Positions 35,111 through 44,341 of a DNA stretch of 64,000 bases are shown here, piece after piece (within the stretch, counting starts at the first letter, position 1; every line of letters starts with the position of its first letter). The notes beneath the pieces were generated by a model that worked only from the letters and a program-made list of their open reading frames with translations, did no database searches and was not told the origin of the DNA. Source of the DNA: JACCTU01 sp963798985 (lineage in GTDB: Bacteria; Actinomycetota; Thermoleophilia; Gaiellales; Gaiellaceae); the NCBI GenBank assembly GCA_963798985.1, contig CAWCVL010000008.1, positions 1 through 64,000 of the forward strand, written 5' to 3'. The translations under genes and the position numbers were made by a program.

Positions 35111-36202
35111 ATGCCGGTCCGTTCACTCGCAGTCGTCGGCACCGGTCTGATCGGCGCCTCAGTCGCTCTCGCCGCCCGGCGCGCGGGCGTCGACGACGTG
35201 CGCGGCTTCGACCCCGACGACGAGGCGCTGGCCGGCGCGGTGGAGCGCGGTGCGGTCGAGGCTGCCGGCTCGCTCCGCGAAGCGGTGGGAGACGCCGAGC
35301 TCGTGGTCGTGGCGGCTCCCGTCGCGCGGCTCGCTGCGTCGGTCGCAGAGGCGCTCGACTTATCCACCGGCACGGTCACCGACGTCGGCTCGACGAAGGG
35401 CGCGGTCGTGCGCGCCGCACGCTCCGACGCCCGCTTCATCGGCGGCCATCCGGTCTGCGGGTCCGAAGCGCGCGGGCCGGCCAACGCGCGCGCCGAGCTC
35501 TTCGACGGCGCGACGTGGTTCCTCACCCCGGTCGCGCAGACCGACCCCGAGCGCTACCGCACGCTGCATGCGTTCGTCGCTGCGGTCGGCGCCGTCCCCG
35601 TCGCGGTCGACCCCGACGCTCACGACCGCTTGGTCGCGCTGACGAGCCACCTCCCGCACGCGCTTGCCAATCTGCTCGTCAACCAGGCGGGAGCGTCGCG
35701 CATCGACGGGCACGAGCCGCTCGACGCGGCGGGTGGCTCGCTGCGCGACATGACGCGCGTCGCCGGCGCCAACCCGCGGATCTGGATCGACATCTTCCTC
35801 GACAACGCCGCCGCCGTTCGGGAGTCGCTGGCGGAGCACCGGAGGCGGATCGAGCAGCTGGAGACCGCGCTCGAGTCCGGCGACGCGGGCTTCCTCGCAC
35901 GCTGGATCGCCGAGGCCTCGGGCAACCGGCGGCGCATGCTCGCCGACGCGTACGAGGACCCCGGAGCGCTGCAGCGGCTGCGCGTGCACGTGCCTGATCG
36001 CCCGGGCGTGCTCGCCGGGATCACACAGGCGCTCGGAGCCGAGCGGATCAACATCGAGGACTTCGAGCTGCACCACATGTCGCCCGAGCGCGGCGGCGTG
36101 CTCATCGTGCTCGTTACCGGCGAGGAGCCCGCGCGCCGCGCAGCCGAGCTGCTCGAGGCGCAGGGCTACGGTGTCGTCGTCTCGCCGGTCGTCGACGAGT
36201 AG
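35111..36202 (+). CDS. tyrA: Prephenate dehydrogenase with ACT domain
   Basis: The 363-residue enzyme makes 4-hydroxyphenylpyruvate for tyrosine. Rossmann start: SLAVVGTGLIGASVALAARR. Then VTDVGSTKGAVVRAA, FIGGHPVCGSEARGPANA and VALTSHLPHALANLLVNQAG (substrate-side His), the dimerisation domain (VAGANPRIWIDIFLDNAAAV) and a C-terminal ACT domain (LRVHVPDRPGVLAGITQALG, NIEDFELHHMSPERGGVLIV) that should sense tyrosine. It follows aroF by one base after the stop. Confidence 0.95.
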   Translation: MPVRSLAVVGTGLIGASVALAARRAGVDDVRGFDPDDEALAGAVERGAVEAAGSLREAVGDAELVVVAAPVARLAASVAEALDLSTGTVTDVGSTKGAVVRAARSDARFIGGHPVCGSEARGPANARAELFDGATWFLTPVAQTDPERYRTLHAFVAAVGAVPVAVDPDAHDRLVALTSHLPHALANLLVNQAGASRIDGHEPLDAAGGSLRDMTRVAGANPRIWIDIFLDNAAAVRESLAEHRRRIEQLETALESGDAGFLARWIAEASGNRRRMLADAYEDPGALQRLRVHVPDRPGVLAGITQALGAERINIEDFELHHMSPERGGVLIVLVTGEEPARRAAELLEAQGYGVVVSPVVDE

Positions 36203-36204
36203 GT

Positions 36205-37505
36205 GTGAACGACGCATCTCCGAGCCACGAAGCGCGCGCGCGCTCGTCGGGCATGCGGTCGTGCCCGGCGACAAGTCGATCTCGCACCGGGCCGTCCTGC
36301 TTGCCGCGGTCGGCGAGGGGGAGACCGAGATCACCGGCTTCGGCCGCTCGGGGGACACCGAGTCCACCCTGCAGGCGGTGCGTGCGCTCGGCGCGGGGGT
36401 CGAGGAGCCCGACGTCGACATCGTGCGCGTGCGTGGACGCGGGCTTCGTGGGCTCGCCTCGCCCGGCGAACCGATCGACGCCGGGAACGCGGGAACGTTG
36501 ATGCGGCTGCTCGCGGGCCTGCTCGCGGGTCAGGAGGGGCGCTTCGAGCTGACGGGCGACGAGTCGCTCTCGCGCCGGCCGATGGAGCGCGTCGCGACGC
36601 CGCTCCGCGAGCTCGGCGCGCGCATCGAGACCACCGACGGCCACGCGCCGATCGTCGTCGAGGGCGGCCAGCTCCGCGGGATCACGTACGAACTGCCGGT
36701 CGCGAGCGCGCAGGTGAAGTCGGCCGTGCTCCTGGCCGGGCTCTACGCGAAAGGTCGCACGACGGTCGTCGAACCGATCGCTACTCGCGATCACACCGAG
36801 CTGCTGCTGCAGCACGCGGGAGTCGACGTCGAGCGCAAGGGACTCTCGGTGAGCCTCGCCGGTGTCGAACGGCTCGAGCTCGACCGCGTCGAAGTGCCCG
36901 GCGACTTCTCGTCGGCCGCGCCGCTGATCGTCGCTGCGACGCTGCTGCCCGGCTCGGAGCTCTACCTCCACGGAATCGGGATCAACCCGACGCGTACCGG
37001 TCTCCTCGACGTGCTCGAGCGCATGCGCGCGCGCGTCACCCTCTTCAACAAGCGCAAGCTCGGCGCCGAGATGGTCGCCGACATCGAGGTGCGCTCCTCC
37101 GCCTCGCTCGTCGCGACGCGCGTCGCTCCGGCCGAGGTGCCGCGGATGGTCGACGAGCTGCCGCTCGTCGCGCTCCTCGCTGGCCTCGCGCGCGGCGAGA
37201 CCGTGATCGCCGGCGTCCAGGAGTTGCGCGTAAAGGAAACAGATCGTGTCGAGACCGTGAAAGATGTGCTGAAACCCCTTGGCATCCGTGTCTCCGCGGG
37301 CGAAGATGAACTGAGGGTGGTGGGTGTCCCCACCCGCCCAAAGGGGGGTGGCAGCGCTGATTCCCAGGGCGACCACCGGATCGCGATGCTCGGGGCGGTT
37401 GCAGGGCTCGTGTCGCGCGAGGGGCTGCGGCTCGAGGGGGCCGACGCGGCGGCGGTGAGCTTTCCCGGTTTCTTCGAGCTGCTGGAGAGCATCGCGCTCA
37501 GATGA
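36205..37505 (+). CDS. aroA: 3-phosphoshikimate 1-carboxyvinyltransferase (EPSP synthase)
   Basis: The roughly 430-residue EPSP synthase shows VVPGDKSISHRAVLLAAVGE, GNAGTLMRLLAGLLAGQEG, LTGDESLSRRPMERVATPL, VASAQVKSAVLLAGLYAKGR, VPGDFSSAAPLIVAATLLPG and ELRVKETDRVETVKDVLK with DHRIAM near the end. The N terminus is uncertain. GTG at 36205 (VNDASPSHEARA) needs a one-base change in a run of GC dinucleotides near 36240 to join the main frame. The alternative GTG at 36171 is in frame but overlaps tyrA by 32 bp. The first is more natural. Glyphosate class cannot be decided by eye. Confidence 0.95.
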
Positions 37506-37527
37506 GCAAATGCTCTCTAATAGAACG

Positions 37528-38160
37528 ATGATCGTCGCGATCGACGGACCCGCTGGGGCGGGCAAGAGCACCGTGGCAATGCGGCTCGCCGCGCGGCTCG
37601 GCTTTCGCTACCTCGACACCGGCGCGATGTACCGCGCGCTGACCTGGCTCGCGCTCGAGCGCGGCGCGGACCTCGACGACGCGGAGGCGCTCGGCGCGCT
37701 CGCCCGCGAGCATCCGATCAGCTTCGAGGACGAGCAGCACGTGCTGATCGACGGGCGCGACGTGTCGGCCGAGATTCGCGCACCGCGGATCGACAAGGTG
37801 GTCTCGTCGGTCGCGCGTCACCCGAAGGTGCGCGAGGTGATGCGCGAGCGGCAACGCGAGCTCGGCGAGCACGGCAACGTCGTGATCGAAGGGCGCGACA
37901 TCGGGACCGTCGTCGCTCCGCGCGCGGAAGTAAAGGTGTACTTGAACGCCAACGAGTCGGAGCGTGCCCGCCGGCGCATCGCGGAGCGACCGGGGCTCGC
38001 GGCCGACGCGCTCGCGACCGACCTGCGGCTGCGCGACGAGCGCGACTCCGCACAGATGCGCCCCGCAGAGGACGCGGAGCAGATCGACACGACCGCCCTC
38101 TCGATCGACGACGTGGTCGCGCGAATCGAACAGCTCGTGCGCTCGAGGCAGCCGGCATGA
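37528..38160 (+). CDS. cmk: Cytidylate kinase
   Basis: The 210-residue kinase phosphorylates CMP and dCMP. Walker A: IVAIDGPAGAGKSTVAMRLA. Next come FRYLDTGAMYRALTWLALE, DGRDVSAEIRAPRIDKVVSS, VVIEGRDIGTVVAPRAEVKV and LRDERDSAQMRPAEDAEQID, the Cmk-specific signatures. The ATG at 37528 is the first that leaves the P-loop complete; an upstream ATG at 37510 adds six residues. It is followed by plsC with a 4-bp overlap. Confidence 0.95.
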   Translation: MIVAIDGPAGAGKSTVAMRLAARLGFRYLDTGAMYRALTWLALERGADLDDAEALGALAREHPISFEDEQHVLIDGRDVSAEIRAPRIDKVVSSVARHPKVREVMRERQRELGEHGNVVIEGRDIGTVVAPRAEVKVYLNANESERARRRIAERPGLAADALATDLRLRDERDSAQMRPAEDAEQIDTTALSIDDVVARIEQLVRSRQPA

Positions 38161-38804
38161 ACCGCGTCGACGTCACGTGGAAGATCGGGCAGCTGACGCT
38201 CGGGTCGCTCGTGCGCGCGTTCGCTCCGCTTCGGGTCTACGGGAAGGAGCGCGTCCCGCTCGAGGGTGGGCTCGTGATGGCGTTCAACCACTTCTCGTGG
38301 ATCGACCCGCCCGTGTTCGGGACCACGTCGCCGCGCACCATCTCCTTCCTCGCGAAGATCGAAGCGCACCGGATGCCCGGTCTTGGGCAGCTGATCCGCC
38401 TGTTCGGGACGATCTCCGTGCGGCGCGGTGAGTCCGACCGCGAAGCGGTCCGGCTGATGCGCCAGGTCGTCCGCGAGGGGCACGCGCTCGGGCTTTTCGC
38501 CGAAGGCACGCGCCAGCGCGACGGAGTGCCGGGCAAGGTCCAGCCGGGTGCGGCGATGGTCGCGCTGCAAGAGGACGTGCCGGTCGTCCCGGCCGCGATC
38601 CACGGCACGCACGAGTGGCGGCCCGGCAACTGGAAGCCCGTCTCCGTTGTCTGGGGCTCACCGATGCGCTTCGACGGCCTGCCGAAGAACGGGAAGGGCT
38701 ACCGCGAAGCCTCTGTCGAGGTCGAGCGCGAGATCCACCGGCTCTGGCGCTGGCTCGTCGCGGTGCACGAGGCCGGGCGCCCGGCTCAGGTCGAGCTGCC
38801 GTGA
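38157..38804 (+). CDS. plsC: 1-acyl-sn-glycerol-3-phosphate acyltransferase family
   Basis: The 215-residue protein belongs to the PlsC family that makes phosphatidic acid. It carries FNHFSWIDPPVFGTTSPRTI (the H-x4-D motif as H-F-S-W-I-D), the second block RRGESDREAVRLMRQVVREG, LGLFAEGTRQRDGVPGKVQP (F-x-E-G-T-R) and VVPAAIHGTHEW. No obvious transmembrane helix beyond a weak N-terminal one. Order cmk-plsC-der is common in actinobacteria and ties nucleotide, lipid and ribosome synthesis to one transcript. Confidence 0.92.
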   Translation: MNRVDVTWKIGQLTLGSLVRAFAPLRVYGKERVPLEGGLVMAFNHFSWIDPPVFGTTSPRTISFLAKIEAHRMPGLGQLIRLFGTISVRRGESDREAVRLMRQVVREGHALGLFAEGTRQRDGVPGKVQPGAAMVALQEDVPVVPAAIHGTHEWRPGNWKPVSVVWGSPMRFDGLPKNGKGYREASVEVEREIHRLWRWLVAVHEAGRPAQVELP

Positions 38805-40120
38805 GCACGCGGGCCGACGAGCTGATCGGCACCGTCGCGATCGTCGGCTTCCCGAACGTCGGCAAGTCCACGCTGGTCAACCGGCTGACCGAGACGCGCG
38901 CGGCGGTCGTGCACGAGACGCCCGGCGTCACGCGCGACCGCAAGGAGCTCGAGGTCGAGTGGAACGGCCGCCGTTTCCTCGTGATCGACACGGGCGGCAT
39001 CGACATCGCCGACAACGCCGAGATCACACGTTCGATCGCGGACCAGGCGCGCGAAGCGGTCGAGGAGGCGGACCTCGTGCTCTTCGTCGTCGACGCTCGC
39101 ATCGGCACGACGCCGGGCGACGAGGAGGTCGCGGAGATCCTTCGCCTCTCGCACAAGCCGGTCCTGGTGCTCGCGAACAAGATCGACGACCCCGCGCAGG
39201 AGGCGAACGCGCTCGAGTTCCACCGACTCGGCCTCGGCGACCCGATCCCGCTCTCTGCGATGCACGGCCACGGCACCGGCGACCTGCTCGACGACCTCGT
39301 CGACCGGCTCGAGCAGCTCGGCGGCGCACGGCCCGAGCTGCCAGAGGACGCGATCCGCGTTGCGATCCTCGGCCGTCCGAACGTCGGCAAGTCGTCGCTC
39401 CTGAATGCGCTGCTGGGACGCGAGCGCGTGATCGTCTCCGAGGTGCCCGGCACGACGCGCGACTCGATCGACACCGTGCTCGAGCGGGACGGGCGCACGT
39501 TCGTGCTCGTCGACACTGCCGGCCTCAGGCGCAAGCGTCGCCACCGGCAGGGGATCGAGTACTACTCGGAGCTTCGAGCGATCGAGGCCGCCGAGCGGGC
39601 GGACGTGGCGCTCGTCCTGATCGATTCGAGCGAGGGGATCGTCGAGCAGGACGTTTCCGTGGCAGACGTGGCGCGAAAGGCGAACAACTCGACCCTCGTC
39701 GTGCTCTCGAAATGGGACGAGACGACGATCGACGTCGAGGACACGCGAAAGCAGCTGATCCGCCGTCTGCGCCAGCGCCCGCCGATCATCGCGGTCTCCG
39801 CGAAGACCGGCCGCGGCGTCAACCGCCTGCTCGACGAGGTCGAGAAGCTCTTCGAGAAGCACACCTCACGCGTGCCGACCCCGGAGCTCAACCGATTCCT
39901 CGGCGAGCTGCGCGAGGCGCGTCAACCGCCGTCGCGGAACGGCCGGAGCCTCAACCTCCTCTACGGCACGCAGGTCGAGACACGCCCGCCTCGGTTCAAG
40001 CTGTTCGTCAACGACCCGGCACTCGTCACCCGTGACTACGGCTACTGGGTCGAGAACAACCTTCGCGAGCGGTTCAACCTCACGGGTGTCCCGGTCGTGA
40101 TCGACTTCGCACCGAAGTGA
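38801..40120 (+). CDS. der: Ribosome-assembly GTPase Der (EngA)
   Basis: Der acts in 50S maturation. The 439-residue product has two tandem G domains: first GFPNVGKSTLVNRL, ETPGVTRDRKE, DTGGIDI and LANKIDD; second GRPNVGKSSLLNALLGRERV, EVPGTTRDSIDT, DTAGLRRKRR and SKWDET. A C-terminal KH-like domain follows (RQPPSRNGRSLNLLYGTQVE, PPRFKLFVNDPALVTRDYGY). The start GTG at 38801 overlaps plsC. Frame intact throughout. Confidence 0.96.
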   Translation: MSTRADELIGTVAIVGFPNVGKSTLVNRLTETRAAVVHETPGVTRDRKELEVEWNGRRFLVIDTGGIDIADNAEITRSIADQAREAVEEADLVLFVVDARIGTTPGDEEVAEILRLSHKPVLVLANKIDDPAQEANALEFHRLGLGDPIPLSAMHGHGTGDLLDDLVDRLEQLGGARPELPEDAIRVAILGRPNVGKSSLLNALLGRERVIVSEVPGTTRDSIDTVLERDGRTFVLVDTAGLRRKRRHRQGIEYYSELRAIEAAERADVALVLIDSSEGIVEQDVSVADVARKANNSTLVVLSKWDETTIDVEDTRKQLIRRLRQRPPIIAVSAKTGRGVNRLLDEVEKLFEKHTSRVPTPELNRFLGELREARQPPSRNGRSLNLLYGTQVETRPPRFKLFVNDPALVTRDYGYWVENNLRERFNLTGVPVVIDFAPK

Positions 40121-41074
40121 ACACCGTCGTCGTCGGAGCGGGCTCGTGGGGGACGGCGTTCTCGCGCTTGCTGGCAGATCGCGGTCACGAGGTGACACTC
40201 GCCGCGCGCGACCCCGAGCAAGTCGAAGCGATCGAGAAGACCGGGCGAAACCCGCGCTACCTGACGAACGTCGACCTGAAGGGGATCCGCCCGTCGACGA
40301 TCGCCGAAGCGCCGCTCGAGGACGCGGAGCTCGTCGTCGCTGCGCTGCCGAGCCGCGTTTTCGGCTCGGTCGTGCCGAACCTGCCGGGGAAGGCTCCGGT
40401 CTTGAGCCTCACGAAGGGCCTCGACCCGGAGACCGGCGAACGCCTGTCGACGCTCGTCCGCGATCGACCGGTTGCCGTGCTCTCCGGGCCGAACATGGCG
40501 GAGGAGATCGCGGCGGGCCTCCCGACCGCGGCGGTGATCGCGTCGCGAGGACGTTCCGCTCGCCGAGCGCCTGCAGGCTGAGATCAACTCGCTCGCGTTT
40601 CGCGTCTACGTCAACACGGACCTCGTCGGCGTCGAGCTCTGCGCCGCCGCGAAGAACGTGATCGGTCTCTCGGCGGGCGGCGTGGACGGGCTCGGCCTCG
40701 GAGACAACGCCAAGGCGGCGCTGATCACCCGCGGCCTCGCCGAGATGGCGCGGCTCGGCGAAGCGGCCGGCGGGGATCAGGAGACGTTCGCGGGCCTCGC
40801 CGGCATGGGCGACCTGATCGTGACGTGCTGGCACCCGAGCGGTCGCAATCGCAGGGCCGGTGAGCTGATCGCGCGTGGGATGTCGCCCGACGAAGCGGCC
40901 GCGGAGATCGGCCAGACGGTCGAGGGGCTCACGACCGCCCCCGTTCTGAGGGATCTTTCTCACCGTCTCGGCGTCGAGCTGCCGATCACCGAAGGCGTAT
41001 GTACCGTTCTCAGCGGCATGCCTCTCTCCGATCTGCTCGCGAGCCTCATGGGTCGGCGGCCCACCGAGGAGTGA
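40117..41074 (+). CDS. gpsA: Glycerol-3-phosphate dehydrogenase [NAD(P)+], one frameshift
   Basis: GpsA supplies sn-glycerol-3-phosphate for phospholipids, fitting the nearby plsC. The product reads MNTVVVGAGSWGTAFSRLLA (NAD site), PVLSLTKGLDPETGERLS and VAVLSGPNMAEEIAAGLPTA. After a missing base near 40548 it continues DVPLAERLQAEINSLAFRVY, ELCAAAKNVIGLSAGGVDGL (catalytic Lys) and LAGMGDLIVTCWHPSGRNRR. Length about 318 residues, normal. The slip lies at CGAGGAC, where one extra base would restore the frame, so an assembly error is likely. Confidence 0.93.
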
Positions 41075-42354
41075 AGGTCTGGCTCGCGGCGGCGGTCGGC
41101 GCGATCGCGCTCGCGGGGTGCGGCGGCAACGACACGGCGGGCGCGTCCGCGATCGGCCTCGCGCCCGCGGACGCAGTCGGTTACGTGGAGCTCGACACGA
41201 GCCTCGACTCCGACCAATGGAACAAAGTGCAGGCCCTGCTCGATCGCTTTCCGAGCCGACCGCAGCTCGTCGCCGAGCTCGACAAGCAACTCTCCGAGGA
41301 ACAGCTCCAGTGGGAGCGCGACGTCGAACCCGCGCTCGGCGACACGGTCGCCGCGATCTGGGCGAGCAACACGGCCGACGACGTCGTCGTCGCGACGCAG
41401 CCGGACGACGAGGCGAAGCTTCGCGCGCTCGTCGACAAGCTCGCCGAGCAGGCAAACACCGAGTACGTCATCGGCGAGGTCGACGGCTGGACGGTCGTTG
41501 CGGAGCAGCAGTCGGCGATCGACGCGCTGACGTCGGGCGACGGCGAGCTCGCCGACAACGACGGCTATCAGGCCGCGCTCGACGAGCTTCCGGACGAGCG
41601 GCTCGCCTTCGGCTGGGTGAGCAAGCGCGCGATGCCCTCGAACTTCCCGAAGCTCGAGTTCGAGTGGCTCGCCGGCGCGATCGAAGCGCGCGACGACGGC
41701 GCCGCCGCGACGTTCGTCGAGCGATCGACCGCGGAAGCCGGCGCGAACTACACGTCGCGCCGCATCGACGAGGCGCCGGCCGACGCGCTGGTGTTCCTCT
41801 CGTTCGACACGAAGAGCCTCCGCGGGCAGACCTCGGCGCTCGCGCCGCTCGCGAACCTCCTCGGCGTCCGCGTCGACCAGCTCGTCGCGGACATCGAGGG
41901 CGAGGGCGCGTTCTGGGTCCTGCCGGCTCCGGGCTTCCCCGAGGTGACCCTGGTGCTCACCACGTCTTCGCCCGAGCGGACGCAGCAGCAGCTACGGCAG
42001 CTGCTCGAGGGCGCACCGCTGCCGGTCCGCGTCGCCGTCGTGGGCGACGAGGTCGTCGCCACGACCGCGACGAGCCCCGCCCAGGCGCTCGAGCGTGCGC
42101 GGGTGGGCGGGACGCTCGCCGACGACGAGGACTTCCGCGAGGCGAAGGCCGCCGCGGGCATGCCCGACGAGACCGGTGGCTTTCTCTACGTCGACGTTGC
42201 GGACGCGCTCCCGCTGCTCACTCTGGCCGGTTATGCGGGCGTCGACGTGCCGAAGGAACTGCTCGAGAACCTGCGCCCGGTCAGCTCCGTGGTCGCCTGG
42301 AGCCAGGCGGACGGAAACACCTCGGCTCAGACCGTGTTCGTCCGCATCCAGTAG
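41071..42354 (+). CDS. DUF3352 lipoprotein
   Basis: The 427-residue protein starts at a GTG overlapping the gpsA stop and has a lipoprotein signal (VWLAAAVGAIALAGCGGNDT, lipobox LAGC). The mature part follows the DUF3352 layout: ADAVGYVELDTSLDSDQWNK, VQALLDRFPSRPQLVAELDK, VAAIWASNTADDVVVATQPD, LAFGWVSKRAMPSNFPKLEF, ADALVFLSFDTKSLRG and FLYVDVADALPLLTLAGYAG. The family is common in Thermoleophilia and has no known function. Processing would need the lgt product encoded 15 kb upstream. Confidence 0.85.
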   Translation: MKVWLAAAVGAIALAGCGGNDTAGASAIGLAPADAVGYVELDTSLDSDQWNKVQALLDRFPSRPQLVAELDKQLSEEQLQWERDVEPALGDTVAAIWASNTADDVVVATQPDDEAKLRALVDKLAEQANTEYVIGEVDGWTVVAEQQSAIDALTSGDGELADNDGYQAALDELPDERLAFGWVSKRAMPSNFPKLEFEWLAGAIEARDDGAAATFVERSTAEAGANYTSRRIDEAPADALVFLSFDTKSLRGQTSALAPLANLLGVRVDQLVADIEGEGAFWVLPAPGFPEVTLVLTTSSPERTQQQLRQLLEGAPLPVRVAVVGDEVVATTATSPAQALERARVGGTLADDEDFREAKAAAGMPDETGGFLYVDVADALPLLTLAGYAGVDVPKELLENLRPVSSVVAWSQADGNTSAQTVFVRIQ

Positions 42355-42368
42355 GTAATCTGCCGCCG

Positions 42369-43661
42369 ATGGCGGGCCGCGAGTTCCTCTTCACGTCCGA
42401 GTCGGTCACCGAAGGACACCCGGACAAGATCGCCGACCAGGTCTCGGACAGCGTTCTCGACGCGGTGCTTCGCGACGATCCGGACGGGCGCGTCGCCTGC
42501 GAGACGCTGATCACGACCGGCCTCGTCGTCGTCGCCGGCGAGATCACGACCGAGATCTACGTCGACATCCCCAAGCTCGTGCGCGAGCGGATCGCGCAGA
42601 TCGGCTACACGCACTCCGAGTGGGGCTTCGACGCGAACACGTGCGGCGTCGTCGTCGCGATCGACGAGCAGTCGCCCGACATCGCGCAGGGTGTCGACAC
42701 CGCGTACGAGATCCAGCACGACCCCGGCGACGACGATCCGCTCGACAAGGTCGGTGCCGGCGACCAGGGGATGATGTTCGGCTACGCGTCGAGCGAGACG
42801 CCCGAGCTGATGCCGCTGCCGATCATGCTCGCGCACAAGATCTGCAAGCGGCTCGCCGAGGTGCGCAAGGCGGGGATCCTCCCGTACCTCAGGCCGGACG
42901 GGAAGGCACAGGTGACCGTCCGCTACGAGATCGACGAGAACGGCGTCCAGCGTGTGCGCGGGATCGAGCGGCTGCTCGTTTCGACGCAGCACGCCGAGGG
43001 GCTCGACGCCGACGCGATGATCAAGCCGGACATCATCGAGTACGTGCTCCGCCCGATTCTGCCGCGCGACCTCTTCGACGAGAAGCGCCTTCAGGAGCGC
43101 GACTTCGTCTACGTCAACCCGACGGGCAAGTTCGTGATCGGCGGGCCGATGGGGGACACGGGCCTGACCGGCCGCAAGATCATCGTCGACACCTACGGCG
43201 GCGCAGCGCGCCACGGCGGCGGTGCGTTCTCCGGCAAGGATCCGACGAAGGTCGACCGCTCGGCCGCCTATGCGGCGAGGTACGTGGCGAAGAACGTCGT
43301 CGCCGCCGGGCTCGCCGAGCGATGTGAGATCAACGTCGCGTACGCGATCGGCGTCGCGCATCCGGTGTCGGTGACCGTGCAGACCTTCAACACCGAGCAC
43401 GTGCCGGTGTCGAAGATCGAGGCGCTCGTCGATGAGCATTTCGACCTGCGGCCGGCCGCGATCCTGCGCGACCTCGACCTGCGGCGGCCGATCTACTCCA
43501 AGACCGCGGCCTACGGGCACTTCGGGCGCGACGACCACGACTTCTCGTGGGAGCGCGTCGACAAGGCCGCCGAGCTCCGTGAGGCCGCCGGCCTCAACGG
43601 CGAGCCGCCCTTTCCGGTGAGTGCGGGCGAGCCCGTCGGCGCCGGCGAGCGCGACGCCTGA
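42369..43661 (+). CDS. metK: S-adenosylmethionine synthetase
   Basis: The 430-residue enzyme makes SAM from methionine and ATP. It shows FTSESVTEGHPDKIADQVSD, GEITTEIYVDIPKLVRERIA, the ATP-loop region DPLDKVGAGDQGMMFGYASS, FVIGGPMGDTGLTGRKIIVD, and GGAFSGKDPTKVDRSAAYAA (P-loop and K+ site). The start ATG lies 14 bp after the lipoprotein gene. No SAM riboswitch could be placed in that short gap. Confidence 0.96.
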   Translation: MAGREFLFTSESVTEGHPDKIADQVSDSVLDAVLRDDPDGRVACETLITTGLVVVAGEITTEIYVDIPKLVRERIAQIGYTHSEWGFDANTCGVVVAIDEQSPDIAQGVDTAYEIQHDPGDDDPLDKVGAGDQGMMFGYASSETPELMPLPIMLAHKICKRLAEVRKAGILPYLRPDGKAQVTVRYEIDENGVQRVRGIERLLVSTQHAEGLDADAMIKPDIIEYVLRPILPRDLFDEKRLQERDFVYVNPTGKFVIGGPMGDTGLTGRKIIVDTYGGAARHGGGAFSGKDPTKVDRSAAYAARYVAKNVVAAGLAERCEINVAYAIGVAHPVSVTVQTFNTEHVPVSKIEALVDEHFDLRPAAILRDLDLRRPIYSKTAAYGHFGRDDHDFSWERVDKAAELREAAGLNGEPPFPVSAGEPVGAGERDA

Positions 43662-43735
43662 CCGAGCCGCCGGCACCGACTCCGACCCGGCCACGCACCG
43701 ACCTGCCTCGCCTGCTCTCGGGCGCGGCGCTCCTC

Positions 43736-44341
43736 GTGCTCGCGCTCTGGGTTGCCTTCGGCGGCCTCGGCGGTTGCTTCCCGTCGTTCGGCAACCCGTT
43801 CCGGGAAGAGACGGTCGACCGCAGCAGCCCGGTCGTGCTGAAGTCGATCGAGAACCTGCGCCGGTTCCAGGCCTCGACAGGCCACTACGAGGTGATCGTC
43901 GACCTCGAGAAGGACACGCAATTCGTCCCGTCGCCGATTCGCGGTGAGCGCGTCCTGTTCGTCGCGGTGGGAGACGTCGACGCCGGCGTCGACTTCTCAG
44001 CGCTCGAGGATGAGGCGGTACGCGTCTCGGACAACCGGCGCACCGTTCACCTCGAGCTGCCCCACGCGGAGATCTTCGGTGCGCGCGTCGACCCGACGCG
44101 CAGCTACGTCTACGACCGCGACCGCGGCCTGATCGACCGCGTCGCCTCGATCTTCCAGGACAACCCGACGAGCGAGCAGGAGCTCTACGTGCTCGCGGAG
44201 GAGAAGCTGATGGACGCGGCGGAGGAGAGCCCGAGCATCGTCGTCCGCGCCGAGCAGAACACGCGCCTGATGCTGGTCGGCCTGTTGAAGGCGCTCGGTT
44301 TCACGAGCGTCTCGATCGAGTTCGTCGACGTCACGCCTTAG
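43736..44341 (+). CDS. DUF4230 membrane-anchored protein
   Basis: The 201-residue product from GTG 43736 has a short hydrophobic start (VLALWVAFGGLGGCFPSFG) and a soluble domain: VLKSIENLRRFQASTGHYEV, RGERVLFVAVGDVDAGVDFS, LELPHAEIFGARVDPTRSYV and FTSVSIEFVDV, matching DUF4230. The open frame extends upstream to about 43661 and would complete the membrane helix (LLSGAALLVLALWVAF), but only CTG codons are available there, so the true start is unsure. It follows metK and is convergent with the DtxR-type regulator gene. Confidence 0.75.
   Translation: MLALWVAFGGLGGCFPSFGNPFREETVDRSSPVVLKSIENLRRFQASTGHYEVIVDLEKDTQFVPSPIRGERVLFVAVGDVDAGVDFSALEDEAVRVSDNRRTVHLELPHAEIFGARVDPTRSYVYDRDRGLIDRVASIFQDNPTSEQELYVLAEEKLMDAAEESPSIVVRAEQNTRLMLVGLLKALGFTSVSIEFVDVTP

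Noticed and set aside
42355..42368. SAM riboswitch before metK
   Set aside because: Only 14 bp separate metK from the preceding gene, too short for any SAM riboswitch class.
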